From contig JXTC01000037.1 of the NCBI GenBank assembly GCA_002914845.1, positions 731,827-795,826 on the forward strand: a DNA stretch of 64,000 nucleotides, read 5' to 3'. Positions within the stretch are counted from its first letter, which is position 1; every line of letters starts with the position of its first letter. Of this stretch, positions 12,601 to 24,282 are shown one piece after another. The stretch comes from Trema orientale. Lineage: Eukaryota; Streptophyta; Magnoliopsida; Rosales; Cannabaceae. A model generated the notes under the pieces. The model did not search any database. It was not told where the DNA came from and was given only the letters and a program-made list of their open reading frames with translations. Made by a program: the position numbers and the translations under genes.

Positions 12601-13343
12601 TGATGTTTTGTATTATCAATGCTCGTCTTGGTGTCATTTTTTCTTGGACCTCTGTTTTTTCTAGATCTTGTATTTCTATTAACATTCCTATAACATCTGT
12701 TGTTTATAAAAAAAGAGAGAGGAAAAAAAGATTAATATAAAAAAAATTAGATAATTATTTGTAAGTGTTAATTAGAAAATAATATTATAATTACTAATAC
12801 CTGATAAGCTGTCATGAATATCTGTTCTTGTAGGCAGCTGGCTAAAATCTATGAAATAGAATTTATGCATTGGAATATTCGTTGTTAAGGTTGTTATTAG
12901 ACTGAAGGAGATTGCTCTGGCAAACTGAAGCATCGCAATATGGGGGACGATTTTATATCTCGGTTTATTCGATGCAATATTGAAATTGCTGATTTGGTAT
13001 ACTTGTCCTTCAGCTATTTGTTGTAAAATATGATCTGCATCTCGAGTTTTGATTGTTCCGTAGATTGCTTTGTGCTGTATTTTATACAAAAAGTATTTGA
13101 TTATTACATAATATTGTATAATGTTAAATATTAATGGATATATGTATTAATTATAATGAATTATAATGTCGTATGACATAAAGCAATTTAAGCTATTTTG
13201 TTTACCTCATGATCAACTAAGATACAATCCAAACTTATTAGACGCCTGGTTGTGTAATCGTTGTTGTGCCAGAGTCTGATGATGTGAGCTTCGATTACTC
13301 CATAGATTTCATTAGGCTTGAGAGATCATATTGGTGTTGTCAT
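9615..13343 (-). pseudogene. Helitron RPA70-like single-strand DNA-binding gene, decayed
   Basis: Minus-strand segments match plant Helitron RPA-like proteins with DUF223/OB folds. At about 13310-13200 lie NEIYGVIEAHIIRLWHNNDY and LISLDCILVDHE. At 13089-12772 lie IYGTIKTRDADHILQQIAEG, GQVYQISNFNIASNKPRYK and the PHIAMLQFARA block. Near 12700-12600 is DVIGMLIEIQDLEKTEV. A C-terminal OB-like piece at about 9950-9615 includes LPIIEQLCGQTKIFQVYF. Apparent introns separate the pieces. The gene is interrupted by a solo LTR (10361-11960) and has stops and frame changes, so it is no longer functional. Its usual role would be to coat single-stranded DNA during rolling-circle transposition. Confidence 0.8.
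10361..11960 (-). mobile_element. Solo LTR of a Copia-type element, 1600 bp
   Basis: The sequence runs from TGCTGGAATAAATTTCCGG to GGACATTATTCCAACA and is flanked on both sides by the same 5-bp target duplication GTATT (10356-10360 and 11961-11965). On the minus strand it starts TGTTGGAATAATGTCC, a common plant Copia LTR start. No internal domain is present, so it is most likely the product of recombination between two LTRs. It sits inside the Helitron RPA-like gene and is therefore younger than that Helitron copy. One ambiguous base (n) lies at 11486. Confidence 0.88.
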
Positions 13344-13458
13344 TTTTGTTTTAAATGCAAAAAGGGAAAAATATTAATAATATGAAAATTGTATATAAAA
13401 TGTTCAGATATGCATATATAAATTTATATTAGGATAATTCATAAGATAATTTTTATAC

Positions 13459-16400
13459 TTACTTACTGTTATGTAAAATTTCTTTATAAACTATATTCTT
13501 AATATGAGTTGGATATTTATTGATAGATTCATTTATCAATATATATAGTCCTTTAGGAGTTGTTACTCGTAATAAAACTACATATAATTAACCATGTATA
13601 AAGATTTCATTCTCTAAATAAATACTTACTTTATTTAGGGATTGTCCTTGGCTTTTATTTATTGTCATTGCATAACAGGTTTTTACAGGGAATTGTCTCC
13701 TTTTTAAGGTGAATGGCCAACTGGTTTCATTAATAATCATTTTATTCTTGGAATATATACTTTTTCATTTTTATTATTTGAATTTATAATCTGACCTTCT
13801 ATAATTCTATTTGTTAATTGTGTGATGATAAGCCTTGTTCCGTTATATAATCCTATTGATTGATTTAAATTTTATAATAACATTATTGGAGTTTCAATCT
13901 TAAGACTTAATGCATGTGGTGGTATGCCGTTAAAATTTAAAGTATGTAAAAATTCTTGAGGATATAATAAATTAAGTTCATCAATATTTTCAGTTGTAGC
14001 TATTATTGTATCAAAACTGTAACAAGTTTTTGATTTATTTGCTATTAATGATAATATATATTTGTTTATATCAGCAGCTATATTATTCTTTGGAGTTATT
14101 ATTGATCTATGTAATATATAGTCAATATTTTTATAGTTTTTTCCAAAATCGTCATATATTAATTCTGAAATTTTTTCAATTGGGTTTGCTTGGTATTGTA
14201 TTATATATTTTTTTGGTATTTTAATCCACATTGCATCTTCATTTTCAGGATCTTTTATTCCTTCTGTAGTACTATTTCCAACATTTAATATCCATTTTGA
14301 AAAGTCTGAAATTTCTTTCTTTTCTTGCTCTGTTTTACTAAGATTTTTTAACCTCATATTTTCTGTTAGGGAGAATAATTTAAAATATGGCCATAGATAA
14401 GAATTATTTATGCTTGCATTTATTATGTCTTCTTTTGTTCTACCAGTTATAACATGTAAGATTTGTTTGAAATCACCCCCTAGTATAATTGTCATTCCAC
14501 CAAAAAGGTTGGTTAAAATTATCTTTTAAATCTTGTAGTATTTTGTCTAAAGCTTCGAAACAATATTTATTATTCATTGGTGCTTCATCCCATAATATTA
14601 ATGATGTTTTTTCGATTAATTTTGCTAATTGGGTTCCTTTTTTGATATGGCAAGTAGAAAATTTATCAGTTGATAAAGGGTATTCGAAATCTTGAATGTG
14701 CGGTTCTACCTTTAGGTAATAATAATGAGGCTATTCTAGATGATGTAACAGCTAAAACGATTCCAATTGTTGATCTAACTTTTGTAATGATTGCATTCTA
14801 TAAATAAGTTTTTCCAGTGCCTCCGTATCCATAAATAAAGAATAAATCTTGTGTTTTATTGTTCAATGACTCTATAATTTGTTCATAGATATACCGTTGT
14901 TCATTATTTAAGTTTTTTTCTAAAATTGTGTTTTTTTTCTTTTAATTTATTAATGTCGTAGTCTAATTCTTCTCGCAAGAGTTTATTATTTAAATCATCA
15001 ATTAATGTTCCAGTTGGCAGAGGTAAATTAAAATTTATTAGAGTTGATGAATTTGAATTTAATTACTTTTCTAATTCATATAAGACATAGTTGTATAATT
15101 CGTTTTCAGGTACTTGAAAGTCTGGATTATTGAATAAAGTTTTGATTCTATGTAGAATGTCTTCTGTCATAAGTTTCCAATGATTTTCTAATAATGTTGT
15201 TGGATTATTTACATTACAAAATAATAAAATTATGGTAAATAATTGTCGTAATTGATATAGAGTTGACCAAAATGAGGTTTCTAAGATTGATTCATTCCAT
15301 TATTTGTCTTCTCCTAATAAACCTAATGCATTACATACTGCTTGATATGTTGGGTATGTTATACCATTAATTGTTCTTATAAATTTGAAACTTGTTGCTC
15401 CTTTTTGATGATTTAGTAATAATTTTAGATAATATTCTCCAGAACTTGGATAGACATAAAAAGTTCGTCCAATTGAATATCCTGATTTTCTGAGAGTCCA
15501 AATTTTATCTTTATTATTCCATACCCATTTAGTGGGGAATTGTATGTAGGAAAATTGTCTTGCTTCTGCATTAATTTTATTAATTTGCATCCATTCTGTT
15601 AAAGTTGTTTTCTTGGATTCCTAGTTGTCTGATTATATTATTTAGACGTTGGTTGCAGTGAAATGTTATGTTTTGCATATGTTCTAAATGAACCGTTAAT
15701 CTTTGTACTGCTAGATTTCTATAATGTATGGGATATTCATATAATCTCCACATAGCTTCATATGGTGTTATATATCGGCAGTTAATATAGTTTTTTATTT
15801 CGTCTATTTCTTTATAAATAGTTTGTCTAGATTGTTCAGTACATATATTATCTTCTATTATTACTCTTATTCTATCTGGACCTTTTGTTAAATACTTAAA
15901 TAAATATTTTATTAATATACACTGTGAACATATTTCGACGTTTATGTGAGCGTGAAATTTTAAGCATAAATCTTTATTATAAGGGACTACAAATCTGTTG
16001 TTCAATTTAATATCTTCTTTTTGTACATAAAACATTGTATTTTCGTGTTTGTAGTTGACAAATCTGTTTTCTTCGATGGTTGTTTTATTTTTAAACTGTT
16101 TAGGAAGTTTTTTAGAGCAAACTGAGTTTTTCATATATTGAGCATTTGTTTTGGCAGCACCTCATGGTCCATGTATCATAAATTCTGCTATAATGCTATA
16201 TTCTTGTGGGTTTTTTTCAGGATCAGATATTTCGGCTCAGATAAATTTTTCTATTTGTGGTGGTTTAGATAATTTTTTATTTGGACATAACCAAAATAAG
16301 AAATGACAATGAGGAAGACCGCGCTTTTGAAATTCGATCGCATATAGATCTACATTGAAAAAGAAATATAAAAAAGAAAAAAGGTGTTAGTTTTATTTAT

Positions 16401-17430
16401 GAATAGGAAGTAGTATTTTTATTGTATATTTTATTTTATTAGGTAAGGAAATGTTGTTGTACCTACAACAACTGCTCCGAAAATTTTATCAATTTTAATA
16501 GTGGACAAAACTTGGTTTAGTTTCATTTTAAAAATTCTTATAATTATATCTGGTCTATCTTCAGGTCTTTGACCGGGAATTTTGTTTAGGGCACTTAAAA
16601 TTTCAGGCCATTTAGAATTGCATCTGAATGTTATGAATAAGTTAGAATTTCCATATTATCATTGCATCTTGATAATTTTGCATCATGTATCTAGGACTTC
16701 CTGTATGGCTAGATAGGAGAATAATTCTTTTACCAATTGCTCTAGCATTTGTATCTCCCCTTGTAATAGCATCCTGGATACCTTAATAAATTTCAGATAT
16801 TAAATTATTTTGATTTTTTCTGACATAATCTAATCGATATTCTTCAACAGAAGTATATGCATCAACTACGTATTGTTAAAAAAGTCTTCTACTCTTGAAT
16901 AAGATATTGTTTTCATTTTCATGTTGTTGTAATTGATAGCAATAAAATGCTCTCATAGGTATTTTATTTGTTGAAGGTCGTTTTCCTGGTCTATCCATAT
17001 TCTAATTTAAATTGATTCTATAATCATCTTCTCCGTATGGAAATAGAAGAGGGTATTGTAGGGCCATATAAGATGGATGTATTCATAAACACAGGAGCAA
17101 TCTCCAAGATCGTGACATTCATGGATACCACCTGTAATGTGATATTGAATAAGAATTAAAAGTAAGAAATTATATAGGTAGTTAAATCTACAGTGATAAA
17201 AGTGTTTTTTTCCCTCTATTTTTATATGATGGTGTGAAGGAATTACTCGGTACGCTAGAATTGTTTGGGACAAGCGCCTCAGTTGAACGAAATAGATTTC
17301 TTTCAGAACTTGAAAAAATTGATATTGAAATAGGCCTTGATCGATAAGTATTTTCTGGAACGATATCTGACTTTTCATACTGATGAGATAAATTATTATT
17401 ATGGCTAAGTTCGGAGTCTTCACTTAAAAG
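13459..17430 (-). pseudogene. Helitron RepHel (HUH Rep plus PIF1-like helicase), decayed
   Basis: Minus-strand pieces in order spell a Helitron RepHel. HPSYMALQYPLLFPYGEDDY at about 17080-17015 is the N-terminal block. KRGLPHCHFLFWL at about 16325-16285 is Rep motif 2 with the HUH histidines. YLFKYLTKGPDRIRV near 15910-15860 carries the two catalytic tyrosines. IYGYGGTGKTYL near 14830-14795 is Walker A. LILWDEAPM near 14600 is Walker B. GGDFKQILHVI and LTENMRLKN follow in 14495-13872. The end reads [20 protein letters not shown] near 13680-13630 and stops at 13459. Several stops and frame changes split the gene, so it is a dead copy that keeps nearly all motifs. Confidence 0.92.
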
Positions 17431-18589
17431 TCATGGTAATGTCGCTTACGCTGACGATTTGACAATGAAACATTTGTCGACATTATCCTATTATTTATCT
17501 AACATAGAAAGTAAAAGAAAATGTTAATATGTTAATATTTGTTTTTTTTTAAATTTTATCGAATTTTATATTGATGTTATTCTTGTATAAATTAATTTGA
17601 TTTTTTCCTTTTTTTTTCACTATTTATTTTCCCTGTCATATCGACTTATTTGTGTTATACTAATTTCACTTTAGATCATCATTTTTGGTATTATTATTAT
17701 ATTGATACATTTAAATTATTTATATGGTCTTTATTGATAAAATTTTAAAATTGTGTTCATGTACTATGCTTTATTTATAATTATTGACTTTTTTAGTTGT
17801 TATTTTTTTCGCATTATTATTGTTATATTATTTTTATATTAATAGATTTCTTGATATTATATAAATGTTTTTTGTTTTTTTGTCATTATTTAAATTATTT
17901 GAGTTTATTATTATTTTTCATGATTGTATTATCATGTAAATTTTCATATGTATAAGAGCTATCTTTTTTCTTCTCCACTTTTTTTTGCAGGAATTAAATT
18001 ATCAGGGAAAAATATATTTCTTTTTTTTCATTAAAAAAAAGATATGCTAAGAGTGTCTTTTTTTATTTTATATATATTGGGTATAATTATATATCACTGT
18101 GTAATACAAATTTAATTTTTCTTTTAGTTATATGCTCCATATATATTACTTGATTAATTATATTATTCAATTATAGATTGATATAATATATTAGTTGAAT
18201 TGTATACTTTTTATATGTATTTTGTTTCTTCATGTTCTTCTGGCGATTAAGTAAGTAAATGCTATTTTCTTTTTCCTTCTATTTTCTGTTGTTAATTATT
18301 ATTTATGTTTACTTTTTCTTTCTTTTTTTTGTTTTAAAATAAGTAAATAGATACATTCTTCTTTTTTTTCGGCTATTAATTATGGCTTTATTTCCTTTTT
18401 TTTCGGCTGTTAATTATGGCTTTATTTTCTCTTTTTTGCCCAAGCCATCTCAATCAACGAAAGAGCAACTACGAGAGAAGCATTGCAAAATCAGCAAAAG
18501 ACAAGCAAAGAGGCGAAACGCCAAAACCACAAACAAACAACAGGGAAAAAATGAAGGGCATAGATGGAAACTCACAAACAATTAAGTAA
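17431..18589. other. T-rich Helitron interior without genes
   Basis: The plus strand is strongly T-rich and no coding region is visible. A 36-bp tandem pair with TTAATTATGGCTTTATTT lies at about 18369-18430. This is the upstream side of the RepHel gene. Confidence 0.4.
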
Positions 18590-18695
18590 AAAGACCGAAC
18601 AGCCATACCGACACAACAACCGTAGATCAAGTTTCCAAGGGCTAGACCGCAATAATGCATCCGAAAAGGATGTTACTGTTTTTTTTCTACAGTGA
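18590..18695 (-). repeat. Helitron 5'-end-like sequence, copy 1
   Basis: The minus strand starts TCACTGTAGAAAAAAAACAG at 18695, with ACTGT/ACAGT able to form a small stem, and continues with about 100 bp that match 21990-22089 (shared words GATGTTACTG, TTCCAAGGGC, AAAAAGACC). The preceding minus-strand base is C, not the A expected at a Helitron insertion, so this may be an internal or captured end. Confidence 0.5.
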
Positions 18696-21600
18696 GTCTC
18701 TTCTCAATTTTAGTGTTAAAAGAAAAAGGAGAGCCTTTTCTGGCTTTGGTACATACAAATAAATATTTACAAAGAAAATATACTTGAAAAAACTACAGTA
18801 GTTCTGGAAGTTGGGAAATTTATCAAATGAACAGTAAAACCACTATTTAGAGCAATCTTTGAGTAGCCAACATATTACTCCATGTGATAAAAAGGGAAAA
18901 AAAACTGAATACCATCATCATCGCCAAATATACACAGAATTACATAATAGAATCGAAAAGGCCAAAAATAAAACTGAATAAAAGGAAGGGGGGAGAAAGG
19001 AACAAAGAGAGGCCGCTCAAAAAGGCTAGATTTCATAAAGGCAAAAGAGAAGGCCAGACAAAAAGACTTAGCAAAAAAAACAAATGGACAAATAATAGCA
19101 ATAAAGAGATAAGCACTTCAATAGTATATATTAATCACTAATATCACAGAGTCTAACCAGATTCAGAGTCAACAACAGAATTTAATAAAACAGGCAAGAG
19201 TACATAACATTTAATACAACAATAGAGAAATAAGTGTTTTAATAACATACAAACAGAACATAGAATCAATATCAATTAATGAAAGAGTAAAAGATGTCTA
19301 TAACTGGGACCAAATGTTAAAAGGGGAAAAAAACAGCATAACAGAGGACATTTAATATTCATAGTACCTGAAATAGTGCCAGAATAGAGCTTTTCCAACT
19401 AACTTCAGAAAGGCAGTGGTTATATGAAGAGTAGAATCAGGGATGAACATAGAGTAAACTAACAGGGGAGAAATGGGAATAAATTCAGTAAGGTTCAGGT
19501 AACAACTGATACTGAAGTAGGTGAAACGTAGAAAGTACAATAAATGGCTTTGCTATTTATAATCAGGCAGCACTAAAAGATGATTAAAGGCCCTTTTTTA
19601 AAAAAAAAAAAAAAAAGAAGAAGAAGAAAACTTGTACACACGGCAATATCTGAAACGAATTCCTAATTAAAGCTAATATATTAAAAAAAATTTAGAGACT
19701 TATCAAGGACGAAGTTTTAAATTTCCAACCCTGTATTTATTTATTTTTAGTCAGAGTAATAGAAAAATATCAACAGAGTGTTAAATACACTTATTTAAAG
19801 AGATCTAAGTCATAAGTGCAAATCTACAGTTCATTAAAAGCAAAGGTACATATCATTATGAAAATTACTATTTACAGTCAAACAGGAGTAACAAAAAGCT
19901 AAGGACCTTTTTTTACAAAAAAGATAAAACTAAACAGATGGCAATATATTTAAACAAACACTAAGTAGAAGCTAACGTATTTTTTAAAAAATAGAAACTT
20001 TAAAAACTTGTGAAGGATGAATTAAATACACTTATTTAAAGAGATTTGAAACTATAAATACAAACCTGCGGATCATCAAAAGCAAAAATAGAAGTCATTA
20101 TAGGCATGTAAAAAATCTAAAAGAAATGATAAATATCAAAAAAAAAAAAAGAGCAAAAAAATCTCATAAATTATTCCAAAGATTATCCACGCAACACTCT
20201 AGCAAAAAGAGAAAGAAAAGGCGGCACAATTAAGAGAGAAAAGACAGGAGGAAGCATCAAGAAGCACAAAGACCAGAGAACAATCAGAGCCTATTAGATA
20301 GAGAAACCAAAGGACAAAAGAAATAACCCAAAAGCCGAGCTATTTCACTTAACCAAATCACAATTAAGAGAGCATCCTCGGAAAATGAGCAAAAGCATTA
20401 CAAAAAGACCAAAAGACCACAACCACAAAAGAATTACGGAAAGAATGTTAAGGACAAATACATAAATTCACAAATACCAGAGTGAAAAAGACCAAGCAGC
20501 CATCCTCAAACACTGACCATATAAAGACTTTCAAGGGCAAATATGTAAAACGATAAATAACAGCTTAAAAAGACTGAATGGTTATGTTCACACAGCAAAA
20601 ACAGATAGATTTTTAAGGGCAAATAAGTAAAGTGACAAATAACACAATAAAAAGACCAAATAATCATGCCCCAAGATAAAGCACAGGGAAGACCTTTAAG
20701 GGCAAGTATGTAAAACAATGAACAGCTAATTAAAAAGACAAAATACTTATGCCCACACGTGAACCACAAAAATAATTTTAAGGGCAAAAATGTAATAAAA
20801 CATGCATAACACACAAAAGAGCATACCTATAACCTGACCTGTACAAAATTATCAAAATGTCCTCCCCAAATAACCATTTCTCACACGACAATATCAGGGC
20901 AAAATGGTCAAAGCACTCCAGTAAAAAAGAAAAAAAAAACTTTGGAAAGAGGCGAAAAAAACTCAAAAAAATGCAACATCACTGTTCACTTTACACTGCA
21001 AACCAGAGAACCAGGAAGAACAAACCCCATGAACAAAGATCAAACAAAAATAACACCATATGACAAATTATTCCAAGGATGAGATAACCAATATTCAATA
21101 AATTTCCATAACAAAAAAAATTCTAAGAAGCAAAACCGACTTCATGTATCAACCAAGGCAAAATTATGACAAACAATAACCAAAAAGAGAGCAATAATCA
21201 TCGGGAAAAAAAATATGATGGGCAAAGAAAATTTCAGAGCCAAAAATGTACCAAGCAAAGGGAATGCCACCGCATAATACTCGGCAAAACTCAGATCCCA
21301 CGAACCCATTCCAAATCAATGAACAAAACACCAAAAAAAAAAAAAAGAACATTAAACATAAAAAGAAATAAAAAAACAAAAACACCAACAAACAACAAAA
21401 CCGAAGAACAACCATTGGATTAAGAACAGAGAAAACGAAACAAACCCTCAAAATACCTGAATCAAGCACAGAGAGAGGGAAAACAATAATCTTGAAGAAT
21501 AAAAACAGATACCGCACACAGTGAAAGAGAAAAGGAAGAGGGAAAGAAGCATCGAGAAGCAAGAAAAAAAGAATCACAGAAAGAGAAACCAAGAAGCAAC

Positions 21601-21989
21601 AAAAGTGAAAAAGAACACCTAGAACAACTATCGCAGTAAAGACAAAGGAGAAGAAACAAACCGTCAAAGAAGGCAACTCAAACTAAGAGAGGAAGATAAG
21701 AATAATCTAAAAGAACAAAAGGAAGAACGACACACAGCATAAAGAGAAGAGAGATAGAACAGAAGAAACATCGAGAAGCACAGGGCAGAAAAAGGTGAAA
21801 ACCCCCTAGACGGAGAAACCAAAGACTAAAGGAATAACTGAAAGCCCAAACCATCTCAGCTAATGAGGGCAGCATCAGAAAATCACCAATTAAGAGACCA
21901 ATAAAAAGACCAAACGGCCACAACCATAAACAAATAACAGGAAAAAAAGTAAAGGGCAAAAACGAAAACTCACAACCAATCACGTAAAA
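18696..21989. repeat. A-rich, T-poor strand-skewed block with degenerate internal repeats
   Basis: The plus strand switches abruptly near 18.69 kb from T-rich to A-rich and T-poor. Repeated words link distant parts: GAAGCATC(A/G)AGAAGCA near 20250, 21548 and 21768; GAGAAACCAAAG near 20305 and 21815; and AAAAAGACCAAA-like words throughout. The long minus-strand open frames here (21164-21676, 21678-22055) are Phe/Leu/Cys-rich by-products of the base skew, not credible proteins. Four 82-bp tandem units lie inside. Confidence 0.6.
20484..20812. repeat. Four tandem copies of an 82-bp unit
   Basis: The AAAAGAC word ends at 20490, 20572, 20654 and 20737, giving steps of 82, 82 and 83 bp. Each unit also holds AAGGGCAA(A/G)TA(T/A)GTAAA. 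The unit is related to the sequence next to both Helitron 5'-end-like copies (18590 and 21990), so the array was built from subterminal Helitron sequence. Confidence 0.8.
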
Positions 21990-22089
21990 AGACCAAACAA
22001 CTATGCCCAGATAGCCACAGATCAAGCTTCCAAGGGCAAGACCATAATAACACATCCAAAAAAGATGTTACTGTTTTTTCTACAATGGA
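21990..22089 (-). repeat. Helitron 5'-end-like sequence, copy 2 (likely outer end)
   Basis: The minus strand reads TCCATTGTAGAAAAAACAG from 22089 and is preceded by A, which fits insertion between A and T. It matches the copy ending at 18695 over about 100 bp. The sequence to the right leads within 60-100 bp into the duplicated GST-C promoter, so this is the better candidate for the right boundary of the block. Confidence 0.6.
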
Positions 22090-22159
22090 TTTCTACTTAG
22101 CTTTAGTTTATATAATAATGTTATCTGTTTTAGCTTTAGTATATATAATAATATGAAAA

Positions 22160-23811
22160 GAAGATTTTTCTTTTTTTTTTTCTGAAAAGGATGAAAAGAA
22201 GATTAAGTATTGAGCATCCCACCAATAAGTTGAGCAGATACAAATCATTAATTTTTTTTTTTTTTGGGTTTCGCACAACTACTCAGCTGCTTTTCTCATG
22301 TCTTGTATTGATAATATTCACCTACCTCCAGTACCATAAGTAAAAGTATAGTACTGTATAATGAATTGTGTATCCGTACACAGGCATAACTATATAATTT
22401 CTAATTTGTTTTGTAAATAGTGTAGCGACTTTTACCGCGCAGTTAAGCTCAACAACCATATTTTTTATTGTTCCTTCAAAAAAAAAAAAAAAAAACATAT
22501 TTTTGATTGAATGGTAGATGAATCGATCTGCGCACATGGTCATTCTGGGCATAAGATATAAAAGTAAAATACAAGAGTTAATATAATAATGTGTGCGTGG
22601 TACTAGAACGAAATTATTGTAACATACACCTATGTGAAGTGGATCCCACTTTAGTCACATCACATCACATGCATCCATCAATTATTTGTTCTTTTAGATT
22701 ATTGTAATTTAAACATTTAAAAAAAAAAAAGAAAAAAAACCCAGTAAACCTACTCATCAGCCTTTTAGAAAAGTAATTGCATTTGTTTTAATAGAGAGAC
22801 GTAGGCCGAAAGCTACCCTATAATTGCTCAAGATTTAGGACATCTCCAACCTTGCATCAATTTGGTGCAAAACACCATTTTGGTGTTAAAAACCCTCTCC
22901 AATGCAATACCATTTTTAACACCAAATTTAGAGTAATGAATAATATTACACCAAATTCATTACACAAAATTTGGTGTAATACTATTCAAATTTTTTTATT
23001 TACCCAATAGTCCCCACCTTTATAATTTCCTACAAATTTATTCCCAATATATCTTTTTTTTTTAACCTTTAATATCTATAATAATTTAATTTATTTCATA
23101 ATTAATTTAATTTGACTAGATGATATAAGTATTAATAAATATTAAAATATAATTACTCATTAAAATTCATGATCTAAAAACTTCATAATATGCGAAAATT
23201 AACACTAAATGCCAATATAAACTAAAATTCTAATAATATTTTAGCAAATACAACATAAACTAAAACAATAACATCATAACTAAGTTTCCAACAACATTTT
23301 AGCAAATAAGGCATAAATTAAAACAATAAAAACAAGAATTACAGTAAGAAACTAAAACAACATCAACGTAAACAAAGACAATAACTTAGTACTCCGGAAG
23401 ATCGGTGCCGGATCCTCCTAAATTATTAAAAAACTGGCCAAAAGAACCAGAGCTGCTTTGAGATCCTTGGCTTGATTATTGAGCTCTTTTTTCCAATAAT
23501 TTGCAATATTGTATCAAGTAATATATAGATGTAGTAGTTTGTAAAATAAATTAATTGTTGAAGGACTAAAAAGATAGAGAATAGAAAGAGAATATTCTTT
23601 TTAGTGTAACTTTTGGTGTAATGGGTTGGAGTTCAATCTATGAAATGGTGTGAAAGTTACACCAATTTGGTATAAAAGTTACACTATTTTAGCGTTATGG
23701 GTTGGAGATGGCCTTACTGCCCTTTTTATGTTCTAAATTTGCCGCCCTTGAGCACAAGTAGTTCAAGTAACATTCCAATGAGGTGATCCAACAATATTTT
23801 TCTTGCAGGAA
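22160..23811 (+). repeat. Duplicated GST-C promoter, left unit
   Basis: The sequence matches 24680-25671 (for example GAGCATCCCACCAATA, TTTCGCACAACTACTCA, TATTTTTCTTGCAGGAA) up to and beyond the start codon. It is lengthened by a PIF/Harbinger element at 22838-23713. In both copies the TTTTTCTTGCAG just before the start codon looks like a splice acceptor, suggesting an intron in the 5' untranslated region. Confidence 0.85.
22838..23713. mobile_element. PIF/Harbinger-type DNA element, 876 bp, TTA target duplication
   Basis: The ends GGACATCTCCAACC and GGTTGGAGATGGCC are inverted repeats matching at 13 of 14 positions, flanked by TTA on both sides (22835-22837, 23714-23716). The paralogous promoter copy at about 25535-25550 has the uninterrupted site AGATTTACTGCCC, so the insertion and its 3-bp duplication are proven by an empty site. 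On the minus strand near 23490-23395 a piece reads GSQSSSGSFGQFFNNLGGSG, ending GTDLPEY and a stop. It resembles the C-terminus of a Harbinger accessory protein with one in-frame stop just upstream, suggesting a deletion derivative of a coding element. Confidence 0.9.
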
Positions 23812-23898
23812 ATGGCAGTCCGGAAATTGTACGGCAGCCTAGACTCGCCTGATACCTTGAAAGTGCTGGAAAGACCAGAGAAAAATAATAGTCGGTAG
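23812..23898 (+). pseudogene. Truncated GSTF exon 1 (duplicate of GST-C)
   Basis: The first 58 bp (23812-23869) match GST-C exon 1 from the start codon with one T-to-G difference, giving MAVRKLYGSLDSPDTLKVL. After that the match ends abruptly and the frame runs into unrelated sequence, stopping at 23896-23898. Exon 2, exon 3 and the 3' end are absent. About 385 bp further on the sequence becomes the promoter of a lost GST-A-like gene (24283-24497). A deletion therefore removed the rest of this gene and a neighbouring A-type gene together. The promoter could still be active, but no functional GST can be made. Confidence 0.9.
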
Positions 23899-24282
23899 TA
23901 ATTTTAAATTTTAATTTTTCTAAAAAATTATCAACCTATTTTCTTTTAAACAATGCAACAGAAAACAACTAGGAGCATTATTAAAACCCATAATAATATA
24001 TTAGATATTATTTATAGAATCATATCTCTTGTTGATCTAAAATGAGCTAGAGAACGACTCTAATTTCTAATTGATGTTCTGGTCTATTTTTGTGTATGAG
24101 CATAAGAGTGTGATCTCCATATGCTACACAGCAAAAGATCAAGTTAGTTTTTGCACTAGATTTACAAAAAAAAATCAAAGAACAAAAAAATAACTATTCA
24201 CTTATCTTTATGCATCTATTCTCTCTTGAAAAACTATAAAATTTAGTTATAGTTTCAGTCACGTATAAAAGACATTAATATG
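23899..24282. other. Filler sequence at the GST deletion junction
   Basis: About 385 bp of AT-rich DNA lie between the cut GST exon and the relic A-type promoter. It matches neither GST copy. It may be transposon-derived, but I see no ends. Confidence 0.35.

Larger units (their letters stand above)
8468..22089 (-). mobile_element. Helitron-bearing insertion block, RepHel and RPA-like genes on minus strand
   Basis: The block holds a decayed RepHel gene (13459-17430) and an RPA-like gene (9615-13343), the gene set of plant autonomous Helitrons. The ends are uncertain. Two 3'-end candidates exist on the minus strand: CTAG followed by T at 8471-8468, and a degenerate GC-rich hairpin followed by CTCG and T ending at 9056. 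Two 5'-end candidates begin with TC at 22089 (preceded by A) and at 18695 (preceded by C). The second GST unit lacks the whole block: there the equivalent flanks are separated only by a small MITE (24498-24675). One large Helitron, or two nested or tandem ones, would both fit. Confidence 0.75.

Noticed and set aside
21164-22055. Long minus-strand open frames (170 and 125 residues) rich in Phe, Leu and Cys
   Set aside because: They arise from the extreme A-rich skew of the plus strand; no domains, no start context, and repeats run through them in different frames.
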